A stretch of DNA of 64,000 nt from NCBI GenBank assembly GCA_900315565.1, contig OMZS01000009.1:83654-147653 (forward strand), written 5' to 3'. The translations under genes and the position numbers were made by a program. Each line of letters starts with the position of its first letter. The stretch's first letter is position 1. This DNA is from an uncultured Prevotellaceae bacterium (GTDB lineage: Bacteria > Bacteroidota > Bacteroidia > Bacteroidales > Bacteroidaceae). The notes beneath the pieces were generated by a model that was given only the letters and a program-made list of their open reading frames with translations, made no database searches and had not been told where the DNA came from. Shown here one piece after another: positions 34,629 through 44,955 of the stretch.

Positions 34629-36920
34629 TTACAGCGGATCTACATCATAATAAATCTGTACGGAGGCATAGAGCTTGTCAGAAAGCATCTGCTGCTGAGC
34701 CAGGCGTAGGTATTGGCGCACCTGAGCAATGTTGATGCCGTTTTCGAGCTTGAGCACCATCTTGCGGATGCAGAGCGTTTTCACACGGGCAACGGCTGGC
34801 TTGTCGGGACCCAGCACACGCGCACCAAACCACTGTCGCAGACGGCTGGCCAACTCGGTGGCAGCCGAGGAGACGACAGATTCTTTCTGATGTTTCAGAT
34901 AAACATAAATGAGCCGGTAGAAAGGGGGATAGTGGAACATGCGGCGCTCTTCCATCAGCTCGTTGAAAAAAGAGGCATAGTCGTTGCCCACCACTTGGCT
35001 GATGACGGCCAGCTGCGGATTCTTGGTTTGCAGAATTACCTGTCCGCGCTGACCTTTGCGCCCCGCGCGCCCGCTCACCTGTGCCATCATGATGAACGCC
35101 TGCTCGTAAGCGCGGAAGTCGGGATAGTTGAGCATGGAGTCGGCATTGAGAATACCCACCACGCTCACGCGGTCGAAATCGAGTCCCTTGGTAATCATCT
35201 GCGTGCCAATGAGCAGATTGGTGCGCCCTGCAGAAAAGTCGCCAATGAGCCGCTCGTAAGCATTGCGCGTGCGAGTGGTATCGAGGTCCATGCGGGCAAT
35301 GCGTGCCTCGGGGAAGATGGCGCGCACGTCGGCCTCAATCTTCTCTGTGCCAAAGCCGCGCCCTTGCAAATGGGTGTTGCCGCAAGCGGGGCATTTTTCG
35401 GGCACGGCATAGGTATAGCCACAGTAGTGGCAGCTCAGCTGGCCTATGTTTTTATGGTAGGTAAGACTGACGTCGCAGTTCTGGCATCGGGGCACCCATC
35501 CGCAGGCCCGGCACTCAATCATGGGGGCAAAGCCGCGCCGGTTCTGAAACAAAATGGCCTGACGTCCACTCTCCAGTGCCTTTCTGACCGAAGCCAACAA
35601 CTGGGGCGAGAAAGGGCCGTTCATCATTTTCCGACGCTGCAAGTCCTTGATATCCACCACTTGTATTTCGGGCAACTGCATGTCCTTGAAGCGGGTGGTG
35701 AGTTCCACCAGCCCATATTTGCCGTTCACGGCGTTGAAATAACTCTCGGCCGACGGTGTGGCGGTGCCGAGCAGAACCTTGGGCTTTTCTGATTGATTGT
35801 CTCCCATGTGCGCCAGCATGATGGCAGCCGAACGGGCGTGATAGCGCGGCATGGGATCCTGCTGCTTGAACGAGGTTTCGTGCTCCTCATCGACGATGAT
35901 AAGCCCCAGCCGCTGAAATGGCAGGAACAAGGCCGAACGCGCACCGAGAATGATGTCGTAGGGATTGGCCGACAGTTGTTTTTTCCAAATCTCCACACGC
36001 TCAGCATCGCTGTACTTGCTGTGGTAAATGCCCAGCCGCGAGCCAAACACGCGGCGCAGGCGGTCCATCATTTGCACGGTGAGCGCAATTTCGGGCAGCA
36101 AATAGAGCACCTGCTGGTGCTGCTGAATGGCACGTTGAATGAGGTGGATATAGATTTCGGTCTTGCCGCTGGAGGTGACTCCGTGGAGCAGCACCACATT
36201 CTTTTTGAGGAACTGAAACTGAATCTGATTGTAGGCTTCCTGCTGCGCTGCCGACAACTGATTGAGACGCACTTCGGGCATTCCATCGTCAGGGCGGTTG
36301 ATGCGGCTCACTTCTTTCTCGTAAGTAACGAGAAACTTGCGGTCCACCAGGCTTTTCACAATGGCCAGTGTACAATTGCTCTCGTTCATCAGCTCCTCAC
36401 GGGTGATTTCAACGGGCGGCTCTGAACACACTGTACCGCTGAGCGTGTCCCAATGCGACAGAGCCAGGTAGTCGATGAACACCTTCTGTTGCTTCTGCGC
36501 CCGTGCCAGCATGTTGAGGGCCACGTGCAGGCTCGGCTCGTTTTGCAGTTGGGGCGACAGACCTACGTAAAGCTCTGTGCGGGGCTTGTAGCCCTCCTCA
36601 GCCTTCAGGCCCGACGGCAGTGCAGCCTTCATCACCTCGCCCACGGGCGACAGATAGTAGTCGGCCATCCACTGCCACAATTTCCACTGCGCAGGCAGCA
36701 GAATGGGCGACGCATCGAGCACAGCCAAAATGTCCTTGCAGTCAAAATCGGGTTTCTGCTGATGCAAGCTTGTCACAATGCCCACATACTTCTTGCTGCG
36801 CCCCAGAGGCACGAGCACACGCATGCCGAACTTCACCTTTTCGGCTAGTGCGTCGGGCACCGAATAGGTGAACAACCCTTCCAGCGGAAGTGGCAAAACA
36901 ATGTCGGCAAAACTGCTCAT
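34629..36920 (-). CDS. priA: Primosomal protein N' (replication restart helicase)
   Basis: 763 residues from the ATG at 36920 (a TTG at 36926 in the same frame is a weaker choice). Walker A LLHGVTSSGKTEIY, DEAH-type box IIVDEEHET, and the zinc-binding block with CRACGWVPRCQNCDVSLTYH, CHYCGY and CPACG are all visible. PriA reloads the replisome at stalled forks. It contains the usual helicase motifs up to QVSGRAGRKGQRGQVILQT. The adjacent 66 bp upstream is CTAACTC-rich simple sequence. Confidence 0.96.
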   Translation of the reverse strand: MSSFADIVLPLPLEGLFTYSVPDALAEKVKFGMRVLVPLGRSKKYVGIVTSLHQQKPDFDCKDILAVLDASPILLPAQWKLWQWMADYYLSPVGEVMKAALPSGLKAEEGYKPRTELYVGLSPQLQNEPSLHVALNMLARAQKQQKVFIDYLALSHWDTLSGTVCSEPPVEITREELMNESNCTLAIVKSLVDRKFLVTYEKEVSRINRPDDGMPEVRLNQLSAAQQEAYNQIQFQFLKKNVVLLHGVTSSGKTEIYIHLIQRAIQQHQQVLYLLPEIALTVQMMDRLRRVFGSRLGIYHSKYSDAERVEIWKKQLSANPYDIILGARSALFLPFQRLGLIIVDEEHETSFKQQDPMPRYHARSAAIMLAHMGDNQSEKPKVLLGTATPSAESYFNAVNGKYGLVELTTRFKDMQLPEIQVVDIKDLQRRKMMNGPFSPQLLASVRKALESGRQAILFQNRRGFAPMIECRACGWVPRCQNCDVSLTYHKNIGQLSCHYCGYTYAVPEKCPACGNTHLQGRGFGTEKIEADVRAIFPEARIARMDLDTTRTRNAYERLIGDFSAGRTNLLIGTQMITKGLDFDRVSVVGILNADSMLNYPDFRAYEQAFIMMAQVSGRAGRKGQRGQVILQTKNPQLAVISQVVGNDYASFFNELMEERRMFHYPPFYRLIYVYLKHQKESVVSSAATELASRLRQWFGARVLGPDKPAVARVKTLCIRKMVLKLENGINIAQVRQYLRLAQQQMLSDKLYASVQIYYDVDPL

Positions 36921-36986
36921 CACCAAACTTGGAACTTTGAACTTTAAACTCCTAACTCTAAACTCCTAACTCACAACTCACAAAAC

Positions 36987-37901
36987 TCACTTCCAGCTTT
37001 TTGTCAGCCACGTGATAACTATCTGGGTGATGATTTGCTTTCCGCCCTGGTGCTCCTCTACAGTAGAAACCACCTCACTAGGCCATCCGTCGCTGAAATA
37101 GGAATAATCGAAGTAGTATTGGGTCGAAGAAGCCTCGGCGGTGTTCTCTGTGAGTTTGATGTAAACCTGATAATCGTCGTCGGTGCTGTATTCCTCGCCG
37201 TCAATCTTGCCCTTACTCACAGAAACGAACGCATGCGAGGTGCCGTTGTCCTCCTCATGCTCGCCCAAAGCAAACGCCTTGCCGTGGTTGCTGAAAAGCA
37301 ACCGCAACCCTACATATTGCCCTGCGAGATTTTCCTGCGAACTGAACAACTCGTCGAGCTTACTCTTCATCGACTTCAGTAAATCATCACGGGTGATGTC
37401 GCCAAAGCGCGAAGGCATGCGCTCGAAGAGGTCGCCCACCACCTGCTGCTGATTGCGCAGCGAGCGGTTGTATATCTCTTTTATGTTTTTTATTTCCTGA
37501 AAAGCGCCCAGCTCACTGGTTGTGAACACCACTTTTTGGTTCATGCCCAGACGCACGGACTGCAGTTGAATCTGCTGTTTCAGGGTGGTGGTGTCGCGCA
37601 TATCCACATCGGTGAGCATGTACTCCATGACGTAGCCTTTTTTGGTTGAGTCGGTCACGCAGACTCTGAAATTTTCAGAATTAGACTCCGTGATGGTGGT
37701 GTCGTTACCAACTATCTCGGCCACCGTAGATGAAAGTTTATATTCTAACGTGTCGCCCTTGCAAAACCAGCCCACCACATTCAATACAGAGTCGGCATTC
37801 TCCTGCGTGGAGGCAGGGCTATCCTGAACGGATTCCACATTCTGGGCATCAACTGAAAACGGCAAAAGCAGCAGTAAGAAAAACAAAAGATATTGTTTCA
37901 T
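36987..37901 (-). CDS. Secreted protein of unknown function (304 residues)
   Basis: 304 residues from the ATG at 37901 with signal peptide MKQYLLFFLLLLLPFSVDAQ. The mature part has beta-rich segments (GWFCKGDTLEYKLSSTVAEI, YVMEYMLTDVDMRDTTT) and a conserved-looking C-terminus (YFSDGWPSEVVSTVEE...IVITWLTKSWK). I do not recognise the family; an upstream start at 37925 would add nine residues and is less likely. Probably periplasmic or outer-membrane associated. Confidence 0.7.
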   Translation of the reverse strand: MKQYLLFFLLLLLPFSVDAQNVESVQDSPASTQENADSVLNVVGWFCKGDTLEYKLSSTVAEIVGNDTTITESNSENFRVCVTDSTKKGYVMEYMLTDVDMRDTTTLKQQIQLQSVRLGMNQKVVFTTSELGAFQEIKNIKEIYNRSLRNQQQVVGDLFERMPSRFGDITRDDLLKSMKSKLDELFSSQENLAGQYVGLRLLFSNHGKAFALGEHEEDNGTSHAFVSVSKGKIDGEEYSTDDDYQVYIKLTENTAEASSTQYYFDYSYFSDGWPSEVVSTVEEHQGGKQIITQIVITWLTKSWK

Positions 37902-38009
37902 TATACAGATAAAAGTAAAAAGCATGTCTAAAAAACGGCCCGAGGACCATTTTCCGACATACTTTTATGAAGACTTGTTCGATTGTTACTATCGAAAGGA
38001 TGTCAGCGC

Positions 38010-38618
38010 TTAGAAATAGATGGCAGCAAACACCTGCCAGGCGTTGTTCTTTGCGTCGAAGTTCTTGATGGCATCCTTGGTGGTGTTCCATGCGCCTTCG
38101 GCATCCACATCGGCAGTCTTACCAACGGCAATGTTGTAAGTAACGCCAACGTCCAGTTTACCGAAATGCACACCTCCACCAACGTTGACGCTGAAGTTGG
38201 ATTTCTTCAGCTGGAAAGTGTTTTCTACTTCTTTTTCTTTCCACTTGAACTCCTTGTCACCAATATTGAAACCAAACTGCGGACCAGCGGCAAGGAAAAC
38301 ACTAGCGGCGCCCAAGCCAATGTTGACACGGGCATTGATGGGGATAACAATGTTTTTCTGCTTGATGGTCTCTTCGTCCACCTTGGCCTCACGCTGGTCG
38401 TAAAGAGCAGAGATGTCTGCGCCAACGCTCCCGAAGCCCAATTTGAGTGACGGACCGATAAAGAATCCTGCACGGTTGGACACATCGAATACATCCTTGT
38501 TCAACGACATGTTCGAAATGTTCAAACCGCCACGTAAACCAATGTTGACTTGCGCCTGTGCCGGCTGCGCCACAACGATGGCCGCCAGCAAAATGATAAC
38601 TGCATAGATTTTTTTCAT
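38010..38618 (-). CDS. Small outer-membrane beta-barrel porin-like protein
   Basis: 202 residues with signal peptide (MKKIYAVIILLAAIVVAQPA) and an 8-stranded-type pattern: VNIGLRGGLNISNMSLNKDV, AGFFIGPSLKLGFGSVGADI, VFLAAGPQFGFNIGDKEF, and a terminal aromatic residue (QVFAAIYF). This corresponds to the OMP_b-brl outer-membrane beta-barrel domain. Function is unknown. Confidence 0.85.
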   Translation of the reverse strand: MKKIYAVIILLAAIVVAQPAQAQVNIGLRGGLNISNMSLNKDVFDVSNRAGFFIGPSLKLGFGSVGADISALYDQREAKVDEETIKQKNIVIPINARVNIGLGAASVFLAAGPQFGFNIGDKEFKWKEKEVENTFQLKKSNFSVNVGGGVHFGKLDVGVTYNIAVGKTADVDAEGAWNTTKDAIKNFDAKNNAWQVFAAIYF

Positions 38619-38705
38619 TTTATTCTGTGCTTTAAAAGTGATAATGTTCTGAGTAAATAATCACAAACGACCATGTGGGACCGTTGCTCTTTTCTTATTA
38701 ATTTA

Positions 38706-38713
38706 CAAAGGTA
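38706..38713 (-). promoter_or_regulatory. Putative -7 box for the small porin
   Basis: TACCTTTG on the minus strand, about 88 bp upstream of the porin ATG. Confidence 0.55.
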
Positions 38714-38723
38714 GTGCTTTCGC

Positions 38724-38782
38724 ACAAAAAAAGCAATTTTTCGGCATCTTTTTTTCATTTATGCCCGAAAAATTGCTTTTTC
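38724..38782 (-). terminator. Terminator at the end of the T9SS operon
   Basis: AGCAATTTTTCGGCA pairs with TGCCCGAAAAATTGCT (one bulge) around an AT-rich loop, with A/T runs on both sides. It lies 43 bp after the gldN stop on the minus strand. Confidence 0.8.
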
Positions 38783-38824
38783 TGTGTGTAATTATCACCT
38801 TTTGCGGCAATCCACCAACCTCGT

Positions 38825-39868
38825 TTAGTGGCGCTGGCGGCGCACGGAAACGCGGGCGGGGCTGGAGCCCGACGATGAGGATGAGCCCGACGAACGGCGC
38901 GTCTTCACCTTGGCCTCCTTGGTCTTGGCCTCGGCGCGGCGGTTCTTTTTCAGGGCCTTCTTCATTTTGGGGTCTTCTTTCAGCTTGGCAATGCTGTCGA
39001 GCGAGTCTTTGCGCGCCTGGTCGCCCCAGATGTTCTTTTCGAAGGCCACCAGCTCGGCCTCTATACGTTTCTGCTCGTTGGCCATGGCCGAGTCGGTGGG
39101 GCAATATTGAGCCAGCGTGCGCCCCAGCATGTTGGTGGTCTTATAGATTTTTCCCTTGTACATGTTGCGTGTGAAATAGTCGTCGAGACTCATAATGGCC
39201 GCATTGTTCAGATTGCTGGTCATTACGGTCTGTTTGGCCAGGAAAGGAGCCAGGTCGTCGTATTTCACCCAGAAAAGCGGATACTGAGTAGCCGCATCGC
39301 CAAAGTCGTCCTCGCGGCTCATGATGGGACAGAGGGCAATCACCTTGCGGTGGAAAGTGGCCGTGTGCTGGTCGTAGTAGGCGCTCTCCTTCAGGTAGTA
39401 GCCTTTCACCTCGCGCGAGGGGATGTCGCTGTCGTCGATGTGCACGCCGCGGTAGCGACGCTCATAGTAAATGTGGTAGTTGTCGAGAAAGTCCTTGGGC
39501 TTCACACGGGCAGAGTCGGTGAACACTTCGTTGCCGTCCATGCGGTATTCGTAAACACGAATCTGGCCACGCATCATCAGTTTGAACATGTAGGTGAACA
39601 AGTTGGCCTGCCCATCGACGGGTTCCACGGGATAGTACAGACCGGCGTTGGCGTCTTCCTCCAGATTGAGCTGACGGTAAATGTCGCGCCGCCACACCAC
39701 ATCCTCCGACATGGGAGCCATTGTGGGAAACGAGATGCGGGCACGATTGGTGACGTTGTTGGCGTTCGAACGTGTCTGCGCCTGCTGTGCCTGGCGGCGC
39801 GATGCTGGTTGCGCTGTCATGCCCACAGCCACACATACCAGCAAGAATATGCTAAAAAATCGCTTCAT
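38825..39868 (-). CDS. gldN: Type IX secretion protein GldN/PorN
   Basis: 347 residues with signal peptide (FFSIFLLVCVAVGMTAQ). The conserved core contains SEDVVWRRDIYRQLNLEEDA, YYPVEPVDGQANLFTYMFKL, VYEYRMDGNEVFTD and YDQHTATFHRKVIALCPIMS. GldN/PorN forms the periplasmic ring with GldK under the outer membrane. The C-terminal 60 residues are Lys/Arg/Ser-rich (KTRRSSGSSSSSGSSPARVS), a low-complexity extension. Last gene of the por operon, 87 bp after gldM. Confidence 0.92.
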   Translation of the reverse strand: MKRFFSIFLLVCVAVGMTAQPASRRQAQQAQTRSNANNVTNRARISFPTMAPMSEDVVWRRDIYRQLNLEEDANAGLYYPVEPVDGQANLFTYMFKLMMRGQIRVYEYRMDGNEVFTDSARVKPKDFLDNYHIYYERRYRGVHIDDSDIPSREVKGYYLKESAYYDQHTATFHRKVIALCPIMSREDDFGDAATQYPLFWVKYDDLAPFLAKQTVMTSNLNNAAIMSLDDYFTRNMYKGKIYKTTNMLGRTLAQYCPTDSAMANEQKRIEAELVAFEKNIWGDQARKDSLDSIAKLKEDPKMKKALKKNRRAEAKTKEAKVKTRRSSGSSSSSGSSPARVSVRRQRH

Positions 39869-39874
39869 CTTACA

Positions 39875-39958
39875 ATTTCACAATTTTACTATTTCACTAT
39901 TTCACTATTTCACAACTTGATTATGCATTATGCATTATTCATTATGCATTATACATTA
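39875..39958. repeat. Simple-sequence spacer between gldM and gldN
   Basis: TACTATTTCACTATTTCACT-type nonamers followed by ATTATGCATTATGCATTATT-type decamers. The ATGCATTA block is repeated with the same sequence at 56440-56484. Confidence 0.75.
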
Positions 39959-41512
39959 TTTCACCACTACCTCCATGGCAGAGGGCAGTTTGCGGGTGAT
40001 GCCGTCGGGACCAATGGCCGTCACACGCGAAATGTAGAACCGGCGGTTGCGCGAAAGCTTGCGGAACGCGTCTTTCTGGCGGGCAGAGAACTGTGCGCCG
40101 TCAGAGGCCAGCGGCACGGCATTACCCATGTTGTCGAAGAACACGGCCTCGAAGCTGACCACGCGGAACGGAATGTCGAGCAGTCCGTCGTCGATGGCGG
40201 CACTGAGCTGCGTGAGCGACATGAGCGAGGCCTTCTGCAGTCCGCCGCCCTTAAAGCGGTCGGTGCCGATGTTGAGATAGGGTGTGGGATCGGGCAACTT
40301 GCGCACCTTAAACGTCACCTGCGCCATCTGCCGGCTCTTGCCTTTGTCGTTGGCCGACACGGTAAAGGTTACGTCCTTACCCACGGCTGCAGGTACGGCA
40401 ATATAGTGGCCGTCGCCGCGGGGCGAAAGCGTTCCGCCGCTCATGCTCACCGAAACGGCATTTTGCGGCACGCCGGGCACACTGACGCTCATGGGGTTCT
40501 GATAGCCCGCGTAGAGCACGTTCATCAGGTCGGCAGCCACGGTGGCCCCGCTCGGAGCAGGTATCACACTGTACTTCTGCGTAAAGTCGCGGCGGAGCAC
40601 TTCGCCGGCAGCATTTTGCGTGAGCAGATAACCGCCAAACTGATGCTCGCCCACTCCACCGGCCGTGAACGAATACTTGCCGCCCCGGGTGTTGATTTTT
40701 GTTCCGTTGACAAATATCTCGGGCTGCATGGTGCTATCCACGGCGGCCATCACGATGTTGGCCGTAAAGGTCTCGCCCGGATAGAGGGTGGTTTTTTCGG
40801 GAATGACAAAGGCGTCGAGCTTGTTCACGCGGATATCCTTCACATCGATGTTCGACACCAGCGTGTGCAGCACCTCGCCCTCGGCGTAGCGCACATCGCT
40901 CTGCAATTTGGAGAGCAGCGTCACGGCAGCGGCCACAGGCATGTCCTCGAACATGTATTCCTGCCAGTTTTTGCCCATGGCATGAGCGTCTTTGGGCAGT
41001 TCGGTAGAAAGGTTGCTGGTAATGATTTTCTTCTGGTGCTCGTCGGTAATCATGCCCAGAATACGCTCGCGGAAATTGTTGATGGCATCGTAAAGAGCCT
41101 TGCCTTTGCCTTTTCCGGGAGCCAGCATCACCTGGTTGGAGGCCTCCAAATCTTCCTTGTGCTGGATGTTGGCCAGGTCGGCACTGCTGCCGTCGGCCTC
41201 GCGCACAATGGCCATTTTCAGCTGCTGCGCCATGTCGTAGAGCGAATCGCTCATATGCTTCACGGCAGAAGCCTTTTCGAACCACTGCTTCACCTTCTCG
41301 GGGTTTTTCTTCATCTGTGCCTCGAAATCGCCAAACAAAGCCTTGTTCTCGGCCGACGAGTTGGCGGTGGTGCGGTTGAGACTTTCTTCCACAATGGAGA
41401 AGCCCTCGAGCACTTCCGACGACACGTTGAGCGCGAGCATGGCCATCAAGACGACGTACATCAGGTTGATCATCTTTTGGCGCGGAGATACAGGTCTTTT
41501 CTTTATTGCCAT
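39956..41512 (-). CDS. gldM: Type IX secretion motor/stator protein GldM/PorM
   Basis: 518 residues. The N-terminus [20 protein letters not shown] then VLMAMLALNVSSEVLEGF is the conserved cytoplasmic tail plus single transmembrane helix; the rest is periplasmic beta domains (VTFTVSANDKGKSRQMAQVT, RFYISRVTAIGPDGITRKLP). GldM spans the periplasm and couples proton-motive force with GldL to the outer ring. It starts one base inside the gldL stop codon. Confidence 0.95.
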   Translation of the reverse strand: MAIKKRPVSPRQKMINLMYVVLMAMLALNVSSEVLEGFSIVEESLNRTTANSSAENKALFGDFEAQMKKNPEKVKQWFEKASAVKHMSDSLYDMAQQLKMAIVREADGSSADLANIQHKEDLEASNQVMLAPGKGKGKALYDAINNFRERILGMITDEHQKKIITSNLSTELPKDAHAMGKNWQEYMFEDMPVAAAVTLLSKLQSDVRYAEGEVLHTLVSNIDVKDIRVNKLDAFVIPEKTTLYPGETFTANIVMAAVDSTMQPEIFVNGTKINTRGGKYSFTAGGVGEHQFGGYLLTQNAAGEVLRRDFTQKYSVIPAPSGATVAADLMNVLYAGYQNPMSVSVPGVPQNAVSVSMSGGTLSPRGDGHYIAVPAAVGKDVTFTVSANDKGKSRQMAQVTFKVRKLPDPTPYLNIGTDRFKGGGLQKASLMSLTQLSAAIDDGLLDIPFRVVSFEAVFFDNMGNAVPLASDGAQFSARQKDAFRKLSRNRRFYISRVTAIGPDGITRKLPSAMEVVVK

Positions 41513-42396
41513 TATTCTACTTTCATCTTCATGGTCATGGCCTCAATCATGCGAGCATAAATATTGTTCAGCTGCTCTATTTGCTGGGCCATCTTCTTGG
41601 TCTGCTCGTTAATCTCGTCGATGGTGCCAATCTGCGAGCTGGCACTCTTGAGCTGCATCTCATACACCTTGCAGATGCCGGTGAGCGTGCGGTTGAGGTT
41701 CTCCATCTCCTCGGAGTCGGTAGTCAGGCGGCGGCTCTGCTCCGAAACGCGCTCGAGCACCTCGGTGAGTTTCTTCAGCTCGTCAACGTAGGCATTGGTA
41801 GCCTCGGTCATATCGGGGGTGAATGGGGGAATCGCAGCGGGCTGCTCAACCACTGCAGCACCACTGCCACCGGCCTGACCACCGCCGATGCTCACAATGC
41901 CACCTGTGTTTCCACCAGCCATGGCAGCAGCCACAGCAGGCTGGCCGCCCTCGCTGGCAGCTACACCGCCCTGACGGCCACCACCGCCACCAATGATGAT
42001 GGTTCCGCCACCGGCAACACCACCCTGAACACCAGCGCCGCCCGCAGAGGGCTTGCCACCAGCCACGGCAGCTTGTACGGCAACTTTTCCGGTTTCGTCA
42101 CCTTCATTCTCGGTGTCGGTCTCGTCAAGATTGAGGTGCGTGGGCAGCTCCATGCCGTCGGCAGTTTTGTCGAAGGGACGGTCGAAGGCAGAGAGGAAGA
42201 ACACCACCACCTCGGTGCCCATTCCCAAGAACAGCCAGAAGTTGGCTCCCGGAATGTGGGTCAGCTTGAAGAGCGTACCGAGAATCACGATTGCTGCACC
42301 CCAGCTGTAGGCATAGTTGAGGAATGTCTGGCCGGGCACGCTATCCATCCACTTCTGCAGACGATAGACGAAGTTGAACTTGCTGTATTTTGTCAT
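41512..42396 (-). CDS. gldL: Type IX secretion motor protein GldL/PorL
   Basis: 294 residues. Two transmembrane helices near the N-terminus ([20 protein letters not shown] and [20 protein letters not shown]) form the GldL motor domain, with an acidic residue (E in GTEVVV) in the second helix as expected. Residues about 105-190 are a Gly/Ala-rich low-complexity linker ([20 protein letters not shown]-like), followed by a cytoplasmic coiled-coil-like tail ([20 protein letters not shown]). The linker is longer than usual for this protein. Confidence 0.94.
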   Translation of the reverse strand: MTKYSKFNFVYRLQKWMDSVPGQTFLNYAYSWGAAIVILGTLFKLTHIPGANFWLFLGMGTEVVVFFLSAFDRPFDKTADGMELPTHLNLDETDTENEGDETGKVAVQAAVAGGKPSAGGAGVQGGVAGGGTIIIGGGGGRQGGVAASEGGQPAVAAAMAGGNTGGIVSIGGGQAGGSGAAVVEQPAAIPPFTPDMTEATNAYVDELKKLTEVLERVSEQSRRLTTDSEEMENLNRTLTGICKVYEMQLKSASSQIGTIDEINEQTKKMAQQIEQLNNIYARMIEAMTMKMKVE

Positions 42397-43847
42397 TTTT
42401 TCTTTTTCGATTGTTTTTGCTTGGTGGTTGTCGAATTAGCCAGGCTGCGCACGCAGCGGAATCCTATGTACGAACGCGGCTGGTTCTGATACTCCCACGA
42501 GCGCCATGCCGAGCGTATGCCCGACTCAGGGTCTTTCCAGGAGCCTCCACGCACGCTTTTCTTCTTCAATTTGTAGGGGTCTTCGCGGGCAGCATTGTAG
42601 CGCAAGGTGGGGTTGAGGTCGTTCATGGCCTCAACGCCACCCTCGGTGAAGATGGTGCTGGTCCATTCGGCCACGTTGCCGGCCATGTCGAACAGTCCGT
42701 TGGTGTTGGCCGAGTAGGCCCCCACGCGGCTGGTTATCAGGTTGCCGTCCTTGGTGTAGTTGCCGCGGTCGGGCTTAAAGTTGGCGTAGAAACAACCCTT
42801 GTCACTAGCCACGTCCTCGTTGTCCCAAGGAAACTCGTTGCCGTCTTTGCCGCGGGCGGCATACTCCCACTCGGCTTCGGTGGGCAGACGGTAGCGCTGC
42901 ACAAACTTGGCCGCGTCGCCCAGTCCCTTCAGAAGGTAGTCGGTGCGCCAGGCGCAGAAGGCGTTGGCCTGCTCCCAGGTGACGCCCACCACGGGATAGT
43001 CGTTATACACGGGGTTGCTGAAATAGTAGCGCAGATACATTTCGTTCTCAGAATTCTGGAAGTCGTTCACCCAGCAGGTGGTGTCGGGATAAACGTTCAC
43101 GATGTAAGTGTTCAGGAAGTCCCACGGTCCTGAGAGCGGACGGTCGATGGTTTCGCGCACAATGCGCCCCTCGTCGTCGATATAGGCGGTGTCTTTCGAA
43201 ATCATCACCTGCTCGTTGGGGTCCACCTCGAAGTCGGTGTTCAGCGAGCGGTCTTCAGGATTCATGCGGTTGCGGCGCAGGGCGGCAGCCGTATAGTCGT
43301 AAATCTCGTAACGGTAGTTCAGTTGCTTGTAGTCGATGAGCTTTTCGCCCGTCACGGGGTTGGTGACGTACATACTCTCTATGGCGCGCTGCTCGTCTTC
43401 GTTGGGCTTGCGCGGCAGTGCCTTCTTCCAGTTGAGGTGCGGCGGCACCGGGTCGCCGTTCTTGTCCTCGGTAATCTTGTAGCTCTCGTCGCCGCCATAA
43501 GCCGGGTCGGCCAACCGCTCGCGCAGGATGCTGTCGCGCACCCACTGCACAAACTGCTTGTACTTGGCATTGGTCACCTCGGTTTCGTCCATCCAGAATC
43601 CGTCCACCGAAATGTCCTTCACGGGAGTCTGCATGCCCCAAAGGCTGTCTTGCTTCTCAATACCCATTTTCAGGTAACCGCGCTTCACCAGCGTCATGCC
43701 GTAGGGCGTTGGCTCGGAGAAACCTTTTCCGCCACTGACGCCAGTCACCTCGCCGCCACGTCCGGACGACAGCGACGCCTTGCCTCCGAAACAACCCGAA
43801 AGCATGACCACCGACATGGCGCAGGCAAATATGATTAACTTTCTCAT
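42393..43847 (-). CDS. gldK: Type IX secretion lipoprotein GldK/PorK
   Basis: 484 residues. Lipobox VMLSGC (Cys about 19), then a sulfatase-modifying-factor (FGE-sulfatase) fold: [59 protein letters not shown] and [20 protein letters not shown]. GldK/PorK forms the outer-membrane-anchored ring with GldN. The stop overlaps the gldL start by 4 bp. Confidence 0.95.
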   Translation of the reverse strand: MRKLIIFACAMSVVMLSGCFGGKASLSSGRGGEVTGVSGGKGFSEPTPYGMTLVKRGYLKMGIEKQDSLWGMQTPVKDISVDGFWMDETEVTNAKYKQFVQWVRDSILRERLADPAYGGDESYKITEDKNGDPVPPHLNWKKALPRKPNEDEQRAIESMYVTNPVTGEKLIDYKQLNYRYEIYDYTAAALRRNRMNPEDRSLNTDFEVDPNEQVMISKDTAYIDDEGRIVRETIDRPLSGPWDFLNTYIVNVYPDTTCWVNDFQNSENEMYLRYYFSNPVYNDYPVVGVTWEQANAFCAWRTDYLLKGLGDAAKFVQRYRLPTEAEWEYAARGKDGNEFPWDNEDVASDKGCFYANFKPDRGNYTKDGNLITSRVGAYSANTNGLFDMAGNVAEWTSTIFTEGGVEAMNDLNPTLRYNAAREDPYKLKKKSVRGGSWKDPESGIRSAWRSWEYQNQPRSYIGFRCVRSLANSTTTKQKQSKKKK

Positions 43848-43883
43848 TACTATATTATAATTATATTTTTATATTGGAACCTT

Positions 43884-43971
43884 TACCCTCCCAAGGGGAG
43901 GGGACAATAATTGCTGATGCGGGTTGCGGAGGTAATTAGACCACCCTCCCTTTGGGAGGGATTGAGGGTGG
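43884..43971. repeat. CCCTCCC...GGGAGGG inverted repeat between porP and gldK
   Basis: Two palindromic blocks (CCCTCCCAAGGGGAGGGG and CCCTCCCTTTGGGAGGG) with flanking TACCCTC / GAGGGTGGG matches. Related elements are at 47496-47591 and inside 17811-18034. It may attenuate transcription within the por operon. Confidence 0.75.
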
Positions 43972-43974
43972 GTA

Positions 43975-44955
43975 TTACAGATACCTCACGCTCTTGTGCT
44001 TGTTCTTTCCTTTTTTCGTCAGGTTGAGGTCGGTCTGATAGCCAACAAACAACTCGTGGCTGCCATTTCCCGGATTGATGGCCGAGGTATAAACCTCGTA
44101 GCTGTACCCCACATGAATGCCATGGAAACGCCCGCCTATGAGCACGGTCACCGAATTGGTGGGACTATACGAGGCACCCACATACATCCGTTTCTTCTCG
44201 GTGGTATATACCAGCCGCGCCGTCACGTCGCCTCGGTAGGCTACTGCATCGCTGCGCACCAAGAAAGAGGTTGGTATTGATAAAAACGGATTTCTCAACT
44301 TAATATTGTATCCGCCTGTCAAATAATACGTCTGGTCAATTTTCAGCTCATTGCGCTCGCCCAGTTCCACCAGCGGTGCCGTGGCGTGCTGCACCGACGC
44401 GCCCACATACCATGACCCGTGGGTATAATACAGCCCCGCTCCAAGGTCGAACGCGCTGCCCGTGAGGTCGCCAGTAGAGAACACCGGGTCGGTGGGGTCA
44501 TCCACCACTTCCACGCCCGAGCCGTTGAACTTCTCCGACAGGAAGCCTAGCTGAGCGCCCACCGACAACACTCCGCCCAGCAGGTCGCGTTTCAGCGCGT
44601 ACTGCAAGGCTACACGCTGATGAGCGAACAAACCTATCTTGTCGCTCATAATCGACACGCCGCCGCCATGATACATGTTCAGGAAGTAGAACGGCATGTC
44701 GGCTGCCACGTACATCGTGTTCGGGTTGTGCTCAAAGCCTGCCAAGTCCATGGCGTAGGCGGCGGTGATGTTCACCAGCTGCCCCTTGCCCACTGCGGCA
44801 GGATTGAACGACGGCTCCATGTCGAAGTAATGACTAAACGACACGTCGTACTGCCCCCTTGCCGCCGTAACGGCAAAAAGCAGCACCACCACAAGGGCGG
44901 ACACACGTTTCAGCAAAGCAGCGTATTTTCTTAAAAGCACGTATTGATAACGCAC
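43975..44955 (-). CDS. porP: Type IX secretion outer-membrane protein PorP/SprF family
   Basis: 326 residues with an N-terminal signal segment (LVVVLLFAVTAARGQYDVSF) and the family pattern SFSHYFDMEPSFNPAAVGKG, QLVNITAAYAMDL, then alternating strands to SHELFVGYQTDLNLTKKGKN. PorP/SprF is a 14-stranded barrel that attaches the GldK/N ring or anchors cargo. There is no ATG in the frame upstream; the earliest start is GTG at 44955, and the true start could be a later GTG or TTG. Confidence 0.88.
   Translation of the reverse strand: MRYQYVLLRKYAALLKRVSALVVVLLFAVTAARGQYDVSFSHYFDMEPSFNPAAVGKGQLVNITAAYAMDLAGFEHNPNTMYVAADMPFYFLNMYHGGGVSIMSDKIGLFAHQRVALQYALKRDLLGGVLSVGAQLGFLSEKFNGSGVEVVDDPTDPVFSTGDLTGSAFDLGAGLYYTHGSWYVGASVQHATAPLVELGERNELKIDQTYYLTGGYNIKLRNPFLSIPTSFLVRSDAVAYRGDVTARLVYTTEKKRMYVGASYSPTNSVTVLIGGRFHGIHVGYSYEVYTSAINPGNGSHELFVGYQTDLNLTKKGKNKHKSVRYL

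Noticed and set aside
39107-41560. An 817-codon open frame on the plus strand opposite gldN and gldM
   Set aside because: It is antisense to two well-supported T9SS genes, has His/Val-rich translation without domain features, and is explained by codon bias on the opposite strand.
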